64,000 nt of DNA from Sphingomonas sp. H160509 (GTDB lineage Bacteria > Pseudomonadota > Alphaproteobacteria > Sphingomonadales > Sphingomonadaceae): contig NZ_JAMXSR020000002.1 in the NCBI RefSeq assembly GCF_024124765.2, positions 395,001 through 459,000 on the forward strand, read 5' to 3'. How positions within the stretch are numbered: the stretch's first letter is position 1; the number at the start of each line of letters is the position of its first letter. A model generated the notes under the pieces. The model searched no databases and was not told the DNA's origin. It was given only the letters and a program-made list of their open reading frames with translations. Of this stretch, positions 31,340-43,143 are shown piece by piece. Position numbers and translations under genes: made by a program.

Positions 31340-31961
31340 ATGTTAGCGATCTTCCTGACGCCCGCCTACGCGCCGTTCGCGATCGCGTTCGTCATTATGA
31401 TCGGAATCGGGCTGATCGAGGCGATCGGCCTTGGGCTCGGGCATCTCGATCTCCACGCAGACGTTCATGCCGAAGCGGATGGCGGTGGCGTGCTCGACTG
31501 GCTCGGGCTTGGCCACGAACTGCCGATCCTGATCTGGCTCACCTCTTTGCTCGGCTGCTTCACGCTTTCAGGGATTGCCATTCAGCAGGGCGCGACCGCG
31601 CTGGCCGGCGCCCCGCTGCACTGGGGCCTCGCCTCGGGCGGCGCATTAATCGCCGGCGGCCTGCTCAACACGCTAGCCGCCAACGGCCTCGCCCGGATCA
31701 TGCCCGGCTTCGAGACCAGCGTGATCTCGACCGACGATTTCCTGCGCCGCCGCGGCACGATCCCTCGAAGGCACCGCCCGCCGCGGATCGCCCGCCCGCG
31801 CGAAGATCGTCGACCAGCACGGCCAAGCGCATTTCATTATGGTCGAGCCGCATGACGAGGCCGGCGCCATCGCCGCCGGCGAGACCGCGCTGATCGTCCG
31901 CCGCGACGGCAAACTCTTCTACGCACTGCCCGAAGCCAACGCGCTTCTGCGGTCGATCTAA
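31340..31961 (+). CDS. YqiJ/NfeD-like inner membrane protein, flotillin partner
   Basis: About 206 residues after repair. Three or four hydrophobic helices (PFAIAFVIMIGIGLIEAIGLGLG, LPILIWLTSLLGCFTLSGIAIQQG, ALIAGGLLNTLAANGLARI) are followed by an OB-fold tail that ends LIVRRDGKLFYALPEANALL. The frame breaks at 31762-31764 (ATCCCTCG for ATCCTCG); repaired it reads RRRGTILEGTARRGSPARAKIVDQHGQAHF. It lies 25 bp upstream of a flotillin gene, the usual YqiJ-YqiK arrangement linked to membrane microdomains and envelope stress. The preceding 31038-31339 (302 bp) shows no gene. Confidence 0.8.
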
Positions 31962-31986
31962 CCAACGCATAACCGGGGAGGGTTTC

Positions 31987-33724
31987 ATGCCCGCACAGCT
32001 TCTGAACGTCCTGATCTACGCCGGCATCGTCCTGTTCGCCTTGGTAGTGATCGGCATCATCCTGACCCGGCTCTACCGCCGCGCGACCAAGGACGTTGCC
32101 CTGATCCGCACCGGCTTCGGCGGTGAGAAGGTCGTGCTCAACGGCGGCATCATGGTGATCCCGGTGCTCCACGAACTGATGCAGGTCCGCCTGACGACCG
32201 TGAAGCTGGAGGTGTCGCGCCTCAACAAGGATGCGCTGATCACGCTCGACAAGCTGCGTGTCGACGTCGTCGGGCTGTTCCATATCAAGGTGAAGCCCGA
32301 CGCGGAATCGATCGCCGCCGCCGCGCAGACGCTCGGCGATTCGGTCAACAGCCCCGACGCGGTGAAGTCGCTGCTGGACGGCAAGCTCGTCTCCGCACTT
32401 CGCTCGGTCGCCGCGACGATGACGATGGAGCACCTCCACGCCAACCGCGCCGACTTCATCCAGAAGGTGCAGGAGGCGCTGATGACCGATCTGGACATGA
32501 ACGGCTTCCAGCTCGAGTCCGTCAGCATCACGCATTTCGACCAGACCGCGTTCGAGCACTTCAACGAGAACAACGCGTTCGATGCCGAGGGGCTGACCGT
32601 GCTCACGCGGACGATCGAGGAGCGCAAGAAGATCCGCAACGACATCGTCGCCACCAACCGCGTCGAGATCGAGCAGCGTAACCTCGACGCGAACAACCAG
32701 TCGCTCGAGATCGCGCAGGCCGCAGAGCAGGCGCGCCTGACGCAGGAGCAGACGCTGTCCGCCCGCCGCGCCGAACAGGCAACGGCCATTGCCACCGCCG
32801 AAGCCGAGCAGACCCGCCTCGCCGAGATCGCCCGCATCACCGCCGGCCAGGCGCAGACCGTCGCACAGACCGAAGCCGACAAGGTGATCCAGACCGCCAC
32901 AATCGCGCGTGACGGTGCGATCCAGACCGCTACGATCGAGCGCGACCGCACCATCGAGATCGCGCGGATCACGACCGCTGTGCAGACTGCGCAGAAGTCC
33001 GAGGAGGAATCGACCGCCACCGCCGCCGCCAACGAAGCGCGCGCACTCGCCGTCCGGGCGGAGGAAAGCGTAGCCACCGCCAAGGCGACCGAGATCGCCA
33101 ACCGCAACAAGAACGTCGCCGTGATCGCCGCCACCCAGCGCGCGCAGGAAGAGGCCGTTGGCATAACCGTCGCCGCAACCGCTGAGAAGGAGGCCGCCGA
33201 AGCGCGCGCGAGCGCCCTGCGCACCGAAGCGACTGCCGAAGCCGACGCCGAAAAGGCGCGTGCCGAAGGGCGCGAGGCGGCGTTCAAGGTCGATGCCGCA
33301 GGTCAGGCATCGCTCAACGAGGCGACCAACCTGCTGAGCGACGCGCAGACCGCGCTGCTGATCCGCCGCGCGATGCTTGAAGCCCTCCCCCGCGATCATC
33401 GCTGCGGCCAGCAAGCCGATGGAGAACATCGACAAGATCAGCATCCTCGATGCCCGAGGGCTACACGGTGACGGCGGTAGCGACGGCGCGTCCGGCGGCG
33501 GTCAGGGCAATCTCGCCGATGCCGCGGTGGCGGCCGCCATGCGCTACCGCGTCGGTGGCCCGCTGATCGATGGCCTGATGGCGGAACTGGGGATGACCGG
33601 CAGTTCGTTGAACGGCATGCTCGCCGGCAGCGGCGCTGACGCGACGCCTGCCCGAACCACCTCCACCGATGCTCACAAACATCCCGCTGCACTCAACGGC
33701 GGATCGGGTAACCCTCCGGCCTGA
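31987..33724 (+). CDS. Flotillin family protein (YqiK-like)
   Basis: About 578 residues after repair. The single N-terminal membrane helix (LLNVLIYAGIVLFALVVIGIIL) leads to an SPFH/band-7 domain (residues about 40-220: VALIRTGFGGEKVVLNGGIMVIPVLHE, LVSALRSVAATMTMEHLHANR). A long Ala/Glu-rich coiled coil follows (about 225-480, with repeated AEA/ATI units), then the flotillin tail. The frame breaks at 33387-33391 (CTCCCCCGCG, one C too many); repaired it reads MLEALPAIIAAASKPMENIDKISILDARG. The protein forms membrane oligomers. Translation is likely coupled to the upstream YqiJ-like gene through a GGGGAGGG ribosome site. Confidence 0.9.
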
Positions 33725-34073
33725 TCGGGTAGGTGCGGTCGCAAGATCCTACGAAATCAATCTATGCGCCGCTAGGTTCGGCAATGGATCTTCAAGCATG
33801 AGAATTTGGGCGAGGCGGCATATCCCATTGGAACGCCATCCTCGCTAACCGCGGGATTAAGCTATCGTTCGCTTGCAACTACGGTCCACCGAGCGTCGAT
33901 CACTCGACCCTATTGGGCTTCCCGACTAGGGGGCTACCGGTGGACAATGAGATCGTCGTGACGTGCTTAAAGGACGCTGCCGGCTGCCGGCGTTATCGAT
34001 GTGTGGGACGTCGAAAACTTTGATGCCCACCTCTTCGACACGCCGGCCGTTCATAGCGAACTGCTAGTCGCAA
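33725..34073. other. Intergenic stretch without recognisable gene
   Basis: 349 bp between the flotillin stop and the GH31 stop (convergent genes). No reading frame has family similarity and no strong hairpin is visible. It probably contains transcription ends for both sides. Confidence 0.5.
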
Positions 34074-36604
34074 TCACCGCAGTGAAATGGTCTTCGGCGC
34101 TTGTCCGATCGCCACCTGCCGTCCTTCCAAGTGCACGGCGCCGGAAATATTCATTGGTGGAATGACCAAGGTCGACGTTCCAGTTGCTGCGTCTTGAGCG
34201 ACATTGGTCTGCCTACCCTTTATCCTGGCAGTGCCGGCGCCGTCCCAATCATGGACGGTGATCGCAATGCTCTTCCACCATGGCTTGAAACCGCCCTCGG
34301 GCTTGGCGAAGTCGATCGACAGGCCGGTGGGGGGTGATCGTGCAGCGCACCGTCTGGCGGAAATAGCCACGGCGCGTGTACGCCAAGGTGCGGCCGTCGT
34401 CCTCGTAGAGCGTTCCCATGCAGTCTGCGCCGGGATAGACGTCGAGCCGTAGCGGGCCGTTCGGGGTTTCGCTCGTGCTCTGGACCAAGGGCTGGCGGGG
34501 CAGGATGGTGCCGGCGCGGACGAACACGGGCAGGCGATCGAGGCGCGGTGTTTCTGTCACGCGGTCGCCGAGCGTGCGCGCGGTCGGCACGGCTTGCGTC
34601 GCCGACTGGATCGGGCCGGCGGCCGCTGGTTCGGGCGTGCCGACGCGCTGGCCGGTCCAATAGTCGTACCAGCCACCTGCGGGGAGGCAGACGTCGTAGG
34701 TCTGCGGCGATTCCGGCTTGGGCGGCGGCGCGATCAGCAGCGACTTGCCTAGCGTGAACGCCATCGACTGGTCGCAGGATGCGGTCGCGGCGGCCGGGTA
34801 ATCGTAGAACACCGGGCGCATGATCGGATCGCCGAACCGCGCGTTCTGGTCGGCCAGCGCGTAGAAATACGGCATCAGGCGATAGCGCTCCTCGATGAAG
34901 CGGCGACGAATCGCGAGATGGTCGGGGCCATCGACCCAGGGCTCGACGCGCGGGGTGCCGGTCGCCGAATGGTTGCGGAACACCGGCGTGAACGCACCGA
35001 TCTCGGTCCAGCGCGTGAGCAGGTCGGGGCTCGGGCCACCCGCGAACCCGCTGACGTCGGCGGCGCTGTAGCCGAAGCCCGACAGGCCGAGGTTGATGAT
35101 CTGCTGCACCGAAAGCTTCAGGTGATCCCAGGTCGCGCTGTTGTCGCCGGTCCAGGTGACCGCGTAACGCTGCCCGCCGGCATAGCTCGCCCGGGTCATC
35201 ACGAACGGGCGCTCGTCGGGGCGCAGCTTGAGCAGGCCGTCATACGTGGCACGAGTGTTGAGCATGCCGTAGACGTTGTGCGCCTCGCGGTGATCGGTGA
35301 TGCGCGCGGCGAAATCGTCGCTGTCGATGCGGTGGCGGGTGTCGAGCGGCATCGTCTTGGTCGGCGTCTCGAAGATCGCTGGCTCGTTCATGTCGTTCCA
35401 GAAGCCCGCGATCCCGGCGTCTAGGAAGCCCTTGTACTGCGTGCCCCACCACGCTCGCGCGGCGGTCTTGGTGAAGTCGGGGAATACAGACGGACCCGGC
35501 CAGACCGGCGCGACATAGGGGCTTCCATCCGCGTTCTTGATGAACGCGTCGGCCTTGATCCCGCTCTGGTAGGGCGCGTAGCCCTGCTCGACCGCGGCGA
35601 TGTGGAGATCGGTGATCGCGACCAGCTTTATGCCATCCGCCTTCATCTCGGTGGCGAGCTTGGGGAGGTCGGGGAAGGTCTTGGCGTCGGTGGTGAAGGG
35701 GCGGTTGCGATCCTGATAGCCGATGTCGAGCCAGATGACGTCGGTCGGTACGCGATCGCTGCGCAGGCGCGCGGCGATCTGGCGGACCTCGTCGGCGCTG
35801 CCATAGCTGTAGCGCGACTGCTGATAGCCGAGCGCCCATTTCGGCGCGAGCGGGGCGTGGCCGGTCAAGTCGGCATAGCGCCGCGTGACCTCCGCCATCG
35901 ATGGTCCGGCGATGAAGTAATAGTCGATCGGGCCGTCTGGGCCGCCGAACGAAAGCGTCTCCGCATCGCGGTGGCCGAAGTCGAACCAGGTGCGATAGGT
36001 GTTGTCGAGCAGGATGCCGTAGCTGCCGCCCGCACCGCCGGTGCCGATGAAAAAAGGGGATCGACTTGTAGATCGGATCGTCCGCGCTGCTGAACCCGAA
36101 CGCGTCGGTGTTCCAGTCGACGAAGCCATGGCCGCGGCGGTCGAGACCTTGGGTCTTGTCGCCGAGGCCGTAGAAATGCTCCGCGATCGGCAACGTCTTC
36201 GTGATCGTGAATGCCTTGCCGTCGGTCGCTACGGGGGCGGCGTCGGCGGAGATGATCTTGCCGTCGAGCGTCTCGAAGGTGATCGCGCCGCCGGCACCGA
36301 TCCGTACGCGGACGCTGGCGGTGGTGAAGCCGTCGGGGGCTGCGTTCACCTTGGCAGTCTGCTTGCGGGTCGCCGCCGTCACCGCCCAGCTCGCATCCTC
36401 GGCGAACGCGCCGTTCTTGGCGACGCGCACGCGGACGAGGCCGTCGGTCATCGCGGTGATCCGCATGGTCGTCGCGCCCGCACGAACCTCGACGCCGTCA
36501 TTGCGCGGGGTGAGCGTGGGGGGGGCGAGCGTGGTCGTCTGGGCCTGGACGGGTGCGCTGCAGATGGCGGCGGTGGCGGCGAGCAGGAGGGCGATGCGTT
36601 TCAT
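34074..36604 (-). CDS. Exported GH31 alpha-glucosidase
   Basis: About 842 residues after repair. A signal peptide (MKRIALLLAATAAICSAPVQAQ) is followed by the GH31 N-terminal beta domain. The (beta/alpha)8 barrel has VIWLDIGYQDRNRPFT and the nucleophile Asp in GFWNDMNEPAIF; then VMTRASYAGGQRYAVTWTGDN, and the C-terminal beta domains with VFVRAGTILPRQP. Frame breaks: 36050-36055 (six T for five on the coding strand) and 34329-34334 (six C for five). The repaired joins are KSIPFFIGTGGAGGS and CTITPTGLSIDFAKPEGG. The start overlaps the halogenase stop (ATGA). It releases glucose from the non-reducing ends of maltodextrins as the last gene of the operon. Confidence 0.9.
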
Positions 36605-38131
36605 ACGTGATCCTTGTGGTCCGCGGCGGCGCGGAGGCGAGAGGCGTGCGACCCGAAATTCGATGCGCAACGGTTCAGGAAATCGTCGATCTTGGCCAAG
36701 TCGATGGAATCGATGTCGGCGCCGGGCTGGAGGAGCCGCGCGGCATTTGGAAAGGTGCCGTAGCCCGCGAACAGGCAGTGCCAGCTGGTCGCCGAATAAT
36801 AGCGGCCGAGCCCGGCGCGATCGATCGCCGCGACCATGTCGGCGCCGGTGAACCAGGTGGACATCAGCATCTTGAGGTCGTGGGACAGGGCTTCGACCCC
36901 TCGCGCTTCCGCCCAATAGCCGGTCGGATCGTCGTGACGCTGGTTCAGCCGGTAGTGCGCGACGATGTAGTCGCGGACGCCGTCGTAGCGCGCTGCGATG
37001 CGCGTGTTGAACGCGGTGCGGACGGCGTCGGTCGCGCCGTCTTGGTCGACCATGTCGAGGAACGCTTCTACGGTGGCAATGACGAGGTGTAGTGCGGTCG
37101 CTTCGAGCGGTTCGAGGAAGCCTTGCGCGAGTCCGACCGCGAGCGCGTTGTGCGACCAGCTGTCGCGGACGCGGCCGACGCGCATCCTGAGATGGCGCGC
37201 TTCGCCGGCCTCGGCGCCGATGTGCGCGCGCAACTCCGCTTCGGCCTGTGCTTCGGTCAGGTGGCGGCTGGAATAGACATAGCCGTTGCCGTTTCGGCTG
37301 GTCAGCGGGATGTGCCACGCCCAGCCGGCCGACAACGCGGTCGCGCGGGTCTGGCTGGGGATCGGTGCGTCGGGGGCATGAGCGGTCGGCATCACTACCG
37401 CGCGGTCGTTGAACAGTGCGTCGGCGTAGCTGACGAACGGCACGTCCAGCGCACCGAAGATCGTGCTGCGAAATCCGCTGGCGTCGATGAAGAATTCGCC
37501 CGCAATACGCTCGCCATCGGTATCGATCAGTGCGGTGATGTCGCCGGTCGAGGCACGCTCGACGCTGGCGATACGGCGCTGGAGATGGAAGACGCTCAAC
37601 GTCTCGGTCGCGTGCGCGGCGAGGAACGCGCTGACCTTGTACGCGTCGAAATGATAGCCGTAGCTGACCTCGAACGGGAAGTTCGCGGCGGGCTGCGGCG
37701 CGCGGTGTGCGGCGGCCAGGCGGGCGGGGGAGCAGGAACTGGTCGGGATGCGCGTCGACATTACGCCCGGTGCGGCGTGCCCGCGAGTTGTAGAAGAATT
37801 GCGGTGCGGTATGGCCGTCGAGCGCGGTGGGGAAGGAATGAAAATAGCGCTCATACCCCTCGCGGTCTGACCATCCCCTCAAAGCCGATCCCGAGCTTGT
37901 AGGTCGCGTCACACGCCGGCATCCACTCGGCTTCGGCGATGCCGAGCGTGTCGAAGAAATGCTTCAACTGCGGCGTCGATCCTTCGCCGACGCCGACGAT
38001 GCCGATCTCCGGGCTTTCGACCAACGTCACGCGCATGCCGCGATCCCGCCAGCGATGCGCGATCAGGCACGCGGTCATCCACCCGGCCGTGCCGCCGCCG
38101 AGGATGACGATGTGCTGGCCGAGTCCGTCGA

Positions 38132-38135
<4 letters not shown>
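36601..38135 (-). CDS. Flavin-dependent tryptophan halogenase family protein (operon gene 5)
   Basis: About 510 residues after repair. It has the FAD GxGxxG-type motif VILGGGTAGWM, the halogenase-specific WxWxIP motif (GWAWHIPL), the catalytic Lys in ATYKLGIGFEGW (K79 of PrnA) and the Glu in FLEPLEATALHL (E346 of PrnA), so chemistry appears intact. Frame breaks: 37875-37878 (GAGGGGATGG) and 37726-37730 (CTCCCCCGCCC), one base too many each. The repaired joins are FEGWSDREGYERY and FLLPARLAAAHR. The GTG start overlaps the GH13 stop (GTGA). TBDR-linked homologues from Brevundimonas and Xanthomonas halogenate indoles in vitro; the natural substrate is unknown. A reduced-flavin partner is not encoded nearby. 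Confidence 0.88.
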
Positions 38136-39745
<1,610 letters not shown>

Positions 39746-39746
<1 letters not shown>

Positions 39747-41550
39747 CAACGAGTCTCCGCGGCGCAGACGGCATAGCCGAACGCGGGCAGGGTTATGGTG
39801 ACACTGCCGGGGGGCGGCAGCGCGAGGAGCGCATGTGCCGGCGAGCGTAGCGAAGCGCGTCGAGCCGGTCTCGACCTGCACCGCCTGCGTGATCGGCTTG
39901 GCTGACGTGTTGAACGCAAGCAGGATTTCCGCACCCGTCGTCGGATCGAAGCGCGAAACGGCGAGCAGGCCCGGTGTCTCGCTGCGGCTGCGGATGACCG
40001 TCCGGCCGCGGGTTAGCGCGGGATATGAGACGCGCACCTTCGCCAGTTCGGCGATCTGGCGGAACAGCGGATTGGTCTCGCCGAAACTCTCGGTCGCGGT
40101 CGTCTTGGTCGTGCCGAGCAGCCGGTTATCGTTGTAGATCGCGACCTTCGACGCGAACATGTCCTCGCGCGCATCCTGGTCGTTGCCGTCGCCGACGAAG
40201 CCCTGTTCGTCGCCCGAATAGATCGTCGGCACGCCGCGCAACGTCAGCAGCATCGCGTTCGACAGCAGGACTCGCCTCAGCACCTCCTCGTCGGATGCCT
40301 GCGGGAACGCCTTCCGTACGAACGTCGCGAAACGCCCGTCGTCGTGGTTGCCGGTAAAGGTCGGCAGGATCGCCGCGGTGTCGGCGCCCCTTCGCATACA
40401 GCACGTCGCCGTCGAACAGAGCCTCGAATGCATCGGTGCCACGTGTGCCGGCGACCGTCTCGACCACCGCCTGGCGGAACGCGAAGTCGAGCACCGCGGG
40501 TAGCTTGTCGATGATCGTGTGCTGCGCGAGCACCGCGGGGCGGACCTCGTGGTCGGAGACTTCGCCGAAGATGTGGAAGTTCGGGATGCCGTTCGACTTC
40601 GCCCGCGTCAGCATCGCGGGCACAAACTGTGCCCAGAATTCGGGGTTCACGTGGCGCGCGGTATCAATGCGGAAGCCGTCTACCTTGAACCGGTCGATCC
40701 ACGATCCGAAGATGTCGATCATGCCCGACACGACGCGCGGGTTTTCGGTCATCACGTCGTCGAGACCCGAGAAGTCGCCCATCGTCGAGCTCTCGTTCAT
40801 GAAAGTCGTGTCGCCGCGATTATGGTAATAGATCGGGTCGTTGAGCCACGCCGGCACCTTCACATTGCGCTCGGCGGCGGGCACGTAAGGAGTGTAAGCA
40901 TAGGTCGTGTCGGTCAGCCTGGCGAAGTTCGCCGCGGTCTGCACGCCGTCGCCGACGAACCCCGGATTGATCGCCTTGCCGCCGACGCCGCCCTTGCGCT
41001 GGTACGGATACGTCGCGCGGTCGCGGTACGGGCAGGGCATGCCGACCGCGCATTCGCGGTACTGGATCACGTCGGCGGTATGGTTGATGATGATGTCCAT
41101 ATACACCTTCATCCCGCGCTTGTGGGCGGCGTCGACGAAGGCGGTCATGTCGGCGTTGGTGCCGAGATGCGGGTCGACCTGCGTGAAGTCGGTGATCCAA
41201 TAGCCGTGATAGCCAGCGGACTCGTGGCCCGGCGAACCCTGCACCGCCTTGTTCTTGAAGATCGGCCCAAGCCAGATCGCGGTCGCGCCGAGATGCTGGA
41301 TATAGTCGAGCCGCTTGGTCAGGCCCTTGAGGTCGCCGCCGTGATAGAAGCCCTTCGCGGTCGGATCATAACCGGTCTTCAGCCGATCGCCGGCGATCCC
41401 GCCGCGATCGTTGCTCGGATCGGCATTCTCGAACCGGTCGGGCAGGACGAAATAGATCACCTCGTCCTGCGGCGCGCGCGCGCGGTAGTCGGCGGGCGGC
41501 ACGGCGGCCGCGCCGGACAGCGCGAGCAAGATGGCGGCGGAAATGCTCAT
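39746..41550 (-). CDS. Exported GH13 alpha-amylase
   Basis: About 600 residues after repair. The short signal peptide MSISAAILLALSGAAAVPP starts at 41550, overlapping the halogenase stop (ATGA); a longer frame to 41577 is less likely. The GH13 regions are MDIIINHTAD (I), GFRIDTARH (II), IFGEVSDH (III) and TFTGNHDDGRF (IV), all with their catalytic or transition-state residues. Frame breaks: 40387-40390 (AAGGGGCGCC) and 39809-39814 (six C for five). The repaired joins are LYAKGADTAAILP and RAAAPGSVTITLPAFGYAVC. It cuts long maltodextrins or starch in the periplasm or at the cell surface to sizes for the glucosidases. Confidence 0.9.
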
Positions 41551-43062
41551 GCGCCGAGCCCTGCCGGTGACGCGCAATGCTGCGCGACGAACGCCGCGTG
41601 ATCCTGCATCTGGCCTGCTTCGCGCGCGTTCAGCTTGTCGATCGTGTCCATGAATTCCCCCAGGTCGCTCGTCGATATCGCGTCCGCCAATGGATGGTGG
41701 CCCGTCGGCATGATGCCTTGTCCCGCCAACACCTGAAGCCAGCCGACTTCGGTGAACAGCTCCTCATGCTCGCGGACGATGTGTCCGTTGCCGCGCCACA
41801 GGTCGATCTTCGCGGCGAGCGTATCGGGCACCGCCATGTCGCGGCACTGGCGCCAGAACGGGGTGTCGTCGCGCGCCGTCGCCTTGTAGTGGAGGATGAT
41901 GAAGTCGCGGATGCGTTCGTATTCGAAGTCGCTCTGCCGGTTGAACTCGGTGCGGTCGGCGTCGGCGATGACGCGGCCCGGCAGCAGCTTGAGCAACCGC
42001 GAGATCGCCGACTGGATGAGATAGATGCTGGTCGATCTCGAGCGGTTCCATAAACCCCGCGGCGAGCCCGAGCGCGACGACGTTGCGGTTCCACATCCGC
42101 TTGCGGCGACCCGTGCGGAACGCGATCGTCCGCGGATCGGCCATCGCCGGAGTGTCCAGCCCGGCGAGCAACGTCGCGGTCGCCTCGTCCTCGCTCATGT
42201 GCGCGCTGGAGAAGACGACCCCGTTACCGGTCCGGTGCTGCAACGGGATCCGCCACTGCCAGCCGGCGGCATGCGCGGTCGATCGCGTGTACGGCGTGAA
42301 CTTTTCGCTCCGTGCCGATGGCACCGCGATGGCACGGTCGCACGGCAGCCAGTGCGTCCAGTCCTCGTACCCGGTGCCGAGCGCCTCCTCGATCAGCAGC
42401 CCGCGAAAGCCGGTGCAGTCGATATACAGGTCGGCGGCGACGGTCGTGCCGTTCTCCAGCACGAGGCCGGAGACGTCGCCGCTTTCGCCGTCGCGCGTGA
42501 CCTGGACGATCTTGCCCTCGATCCGGTTGACGCCGCGTGTTTCCGAGTAGCGTCGCAGGTACCGCGCATAGAGTCCGGCATCGAAATGGTAGGCGTACGG
42601 CATCGACGGCAGTGTCCGCGCGGTGCGGGCAGGGCCGCGCTGCATCCGCTCGGCAAGCGCCGCATGCGTGTTGAGCGAATAGGCGCCGAGATCGCCGGCC
42701 AGCCCGAGCGACCGCGCGCGCAGCCAATATTGGTGAAACGGCAGCAAGCCGACATCGCGACCGACATCGCCGAACGCATGCATGTAGCGATGGCCCGGCT
42801 TGAACCAGTCGACGAACTCGATGCCGAGCTTGAGCGTGCCCCCGGTCGCGCGGAGGAACGCGTCCTCGTCGAGCCCGAGCGCGTCGTTGAACAGATGGAT
42901 CTGCGGGATCGTCGCCTCGCCGACCCCGACCGTGCCGATCGCATCGGACTCGATCAGGTCGATCTCGTATCCCGTCTCCAGGAACCGCGCGAAGGTCGCC
43001 GCCGCCATCCAGCCGGCGGTGCCGCCACCGGCGATCACGATACGCAAAGGGTGATTGGCCAT
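41547..43062 (-). CDS. Flavin-dependent tryptophan halogenase family protein (operon gene 2)
   Basis: About 504 residues after repair. FAD motif VIAGGGTAGWMAA, catalytic Lys in GTLKLGIEFVDW, WxWxIP motif as GWQWRIPL, catalytic Glu in FMEPLESTSIYL. The frame breaks at about 42036, where CTCGAG[A]TCGACC has an extra A; removing it restores MEPLESTSIYLIQSAISRLLKLLPG, the most conserved part of the family, and creates a GAGTC (GANTC) site. The ATG at 43062 begins MANHPLRIVIAGGG; an upstream in-frame ATG at 43101 is less likely. It lies 81 bp after the TonB receptor, first of five overlapping genes. It is only distantly similar to the second halogenase of the same operon, so the two may differ in substrate. 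Confidence 0.88.
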
Positions 43063-43143
43063 CGTCCGCGTCCCCGCTTCGAAACCGTCAGGTGCCGCCA
43101 TCGGGGCAAATGCGGGGCGGCGTCAACCGCCCCGCCATCGACA

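Noticed and set aside
31837..33444. Long minus-strand frames opposite the flotillin gene
   Set aside because: Antisense to the Ala/Glu-rich coiled coil; the repeats in the sense gene keep the opposite strand free of stops by composition.
35240..37912. An 890-codon frame joining halogenase and GH31 sequence
   Set aside because: It contains only short in-frame pieces of each gene with shadow sequence between; repaired frames give two separate overlapping genes.
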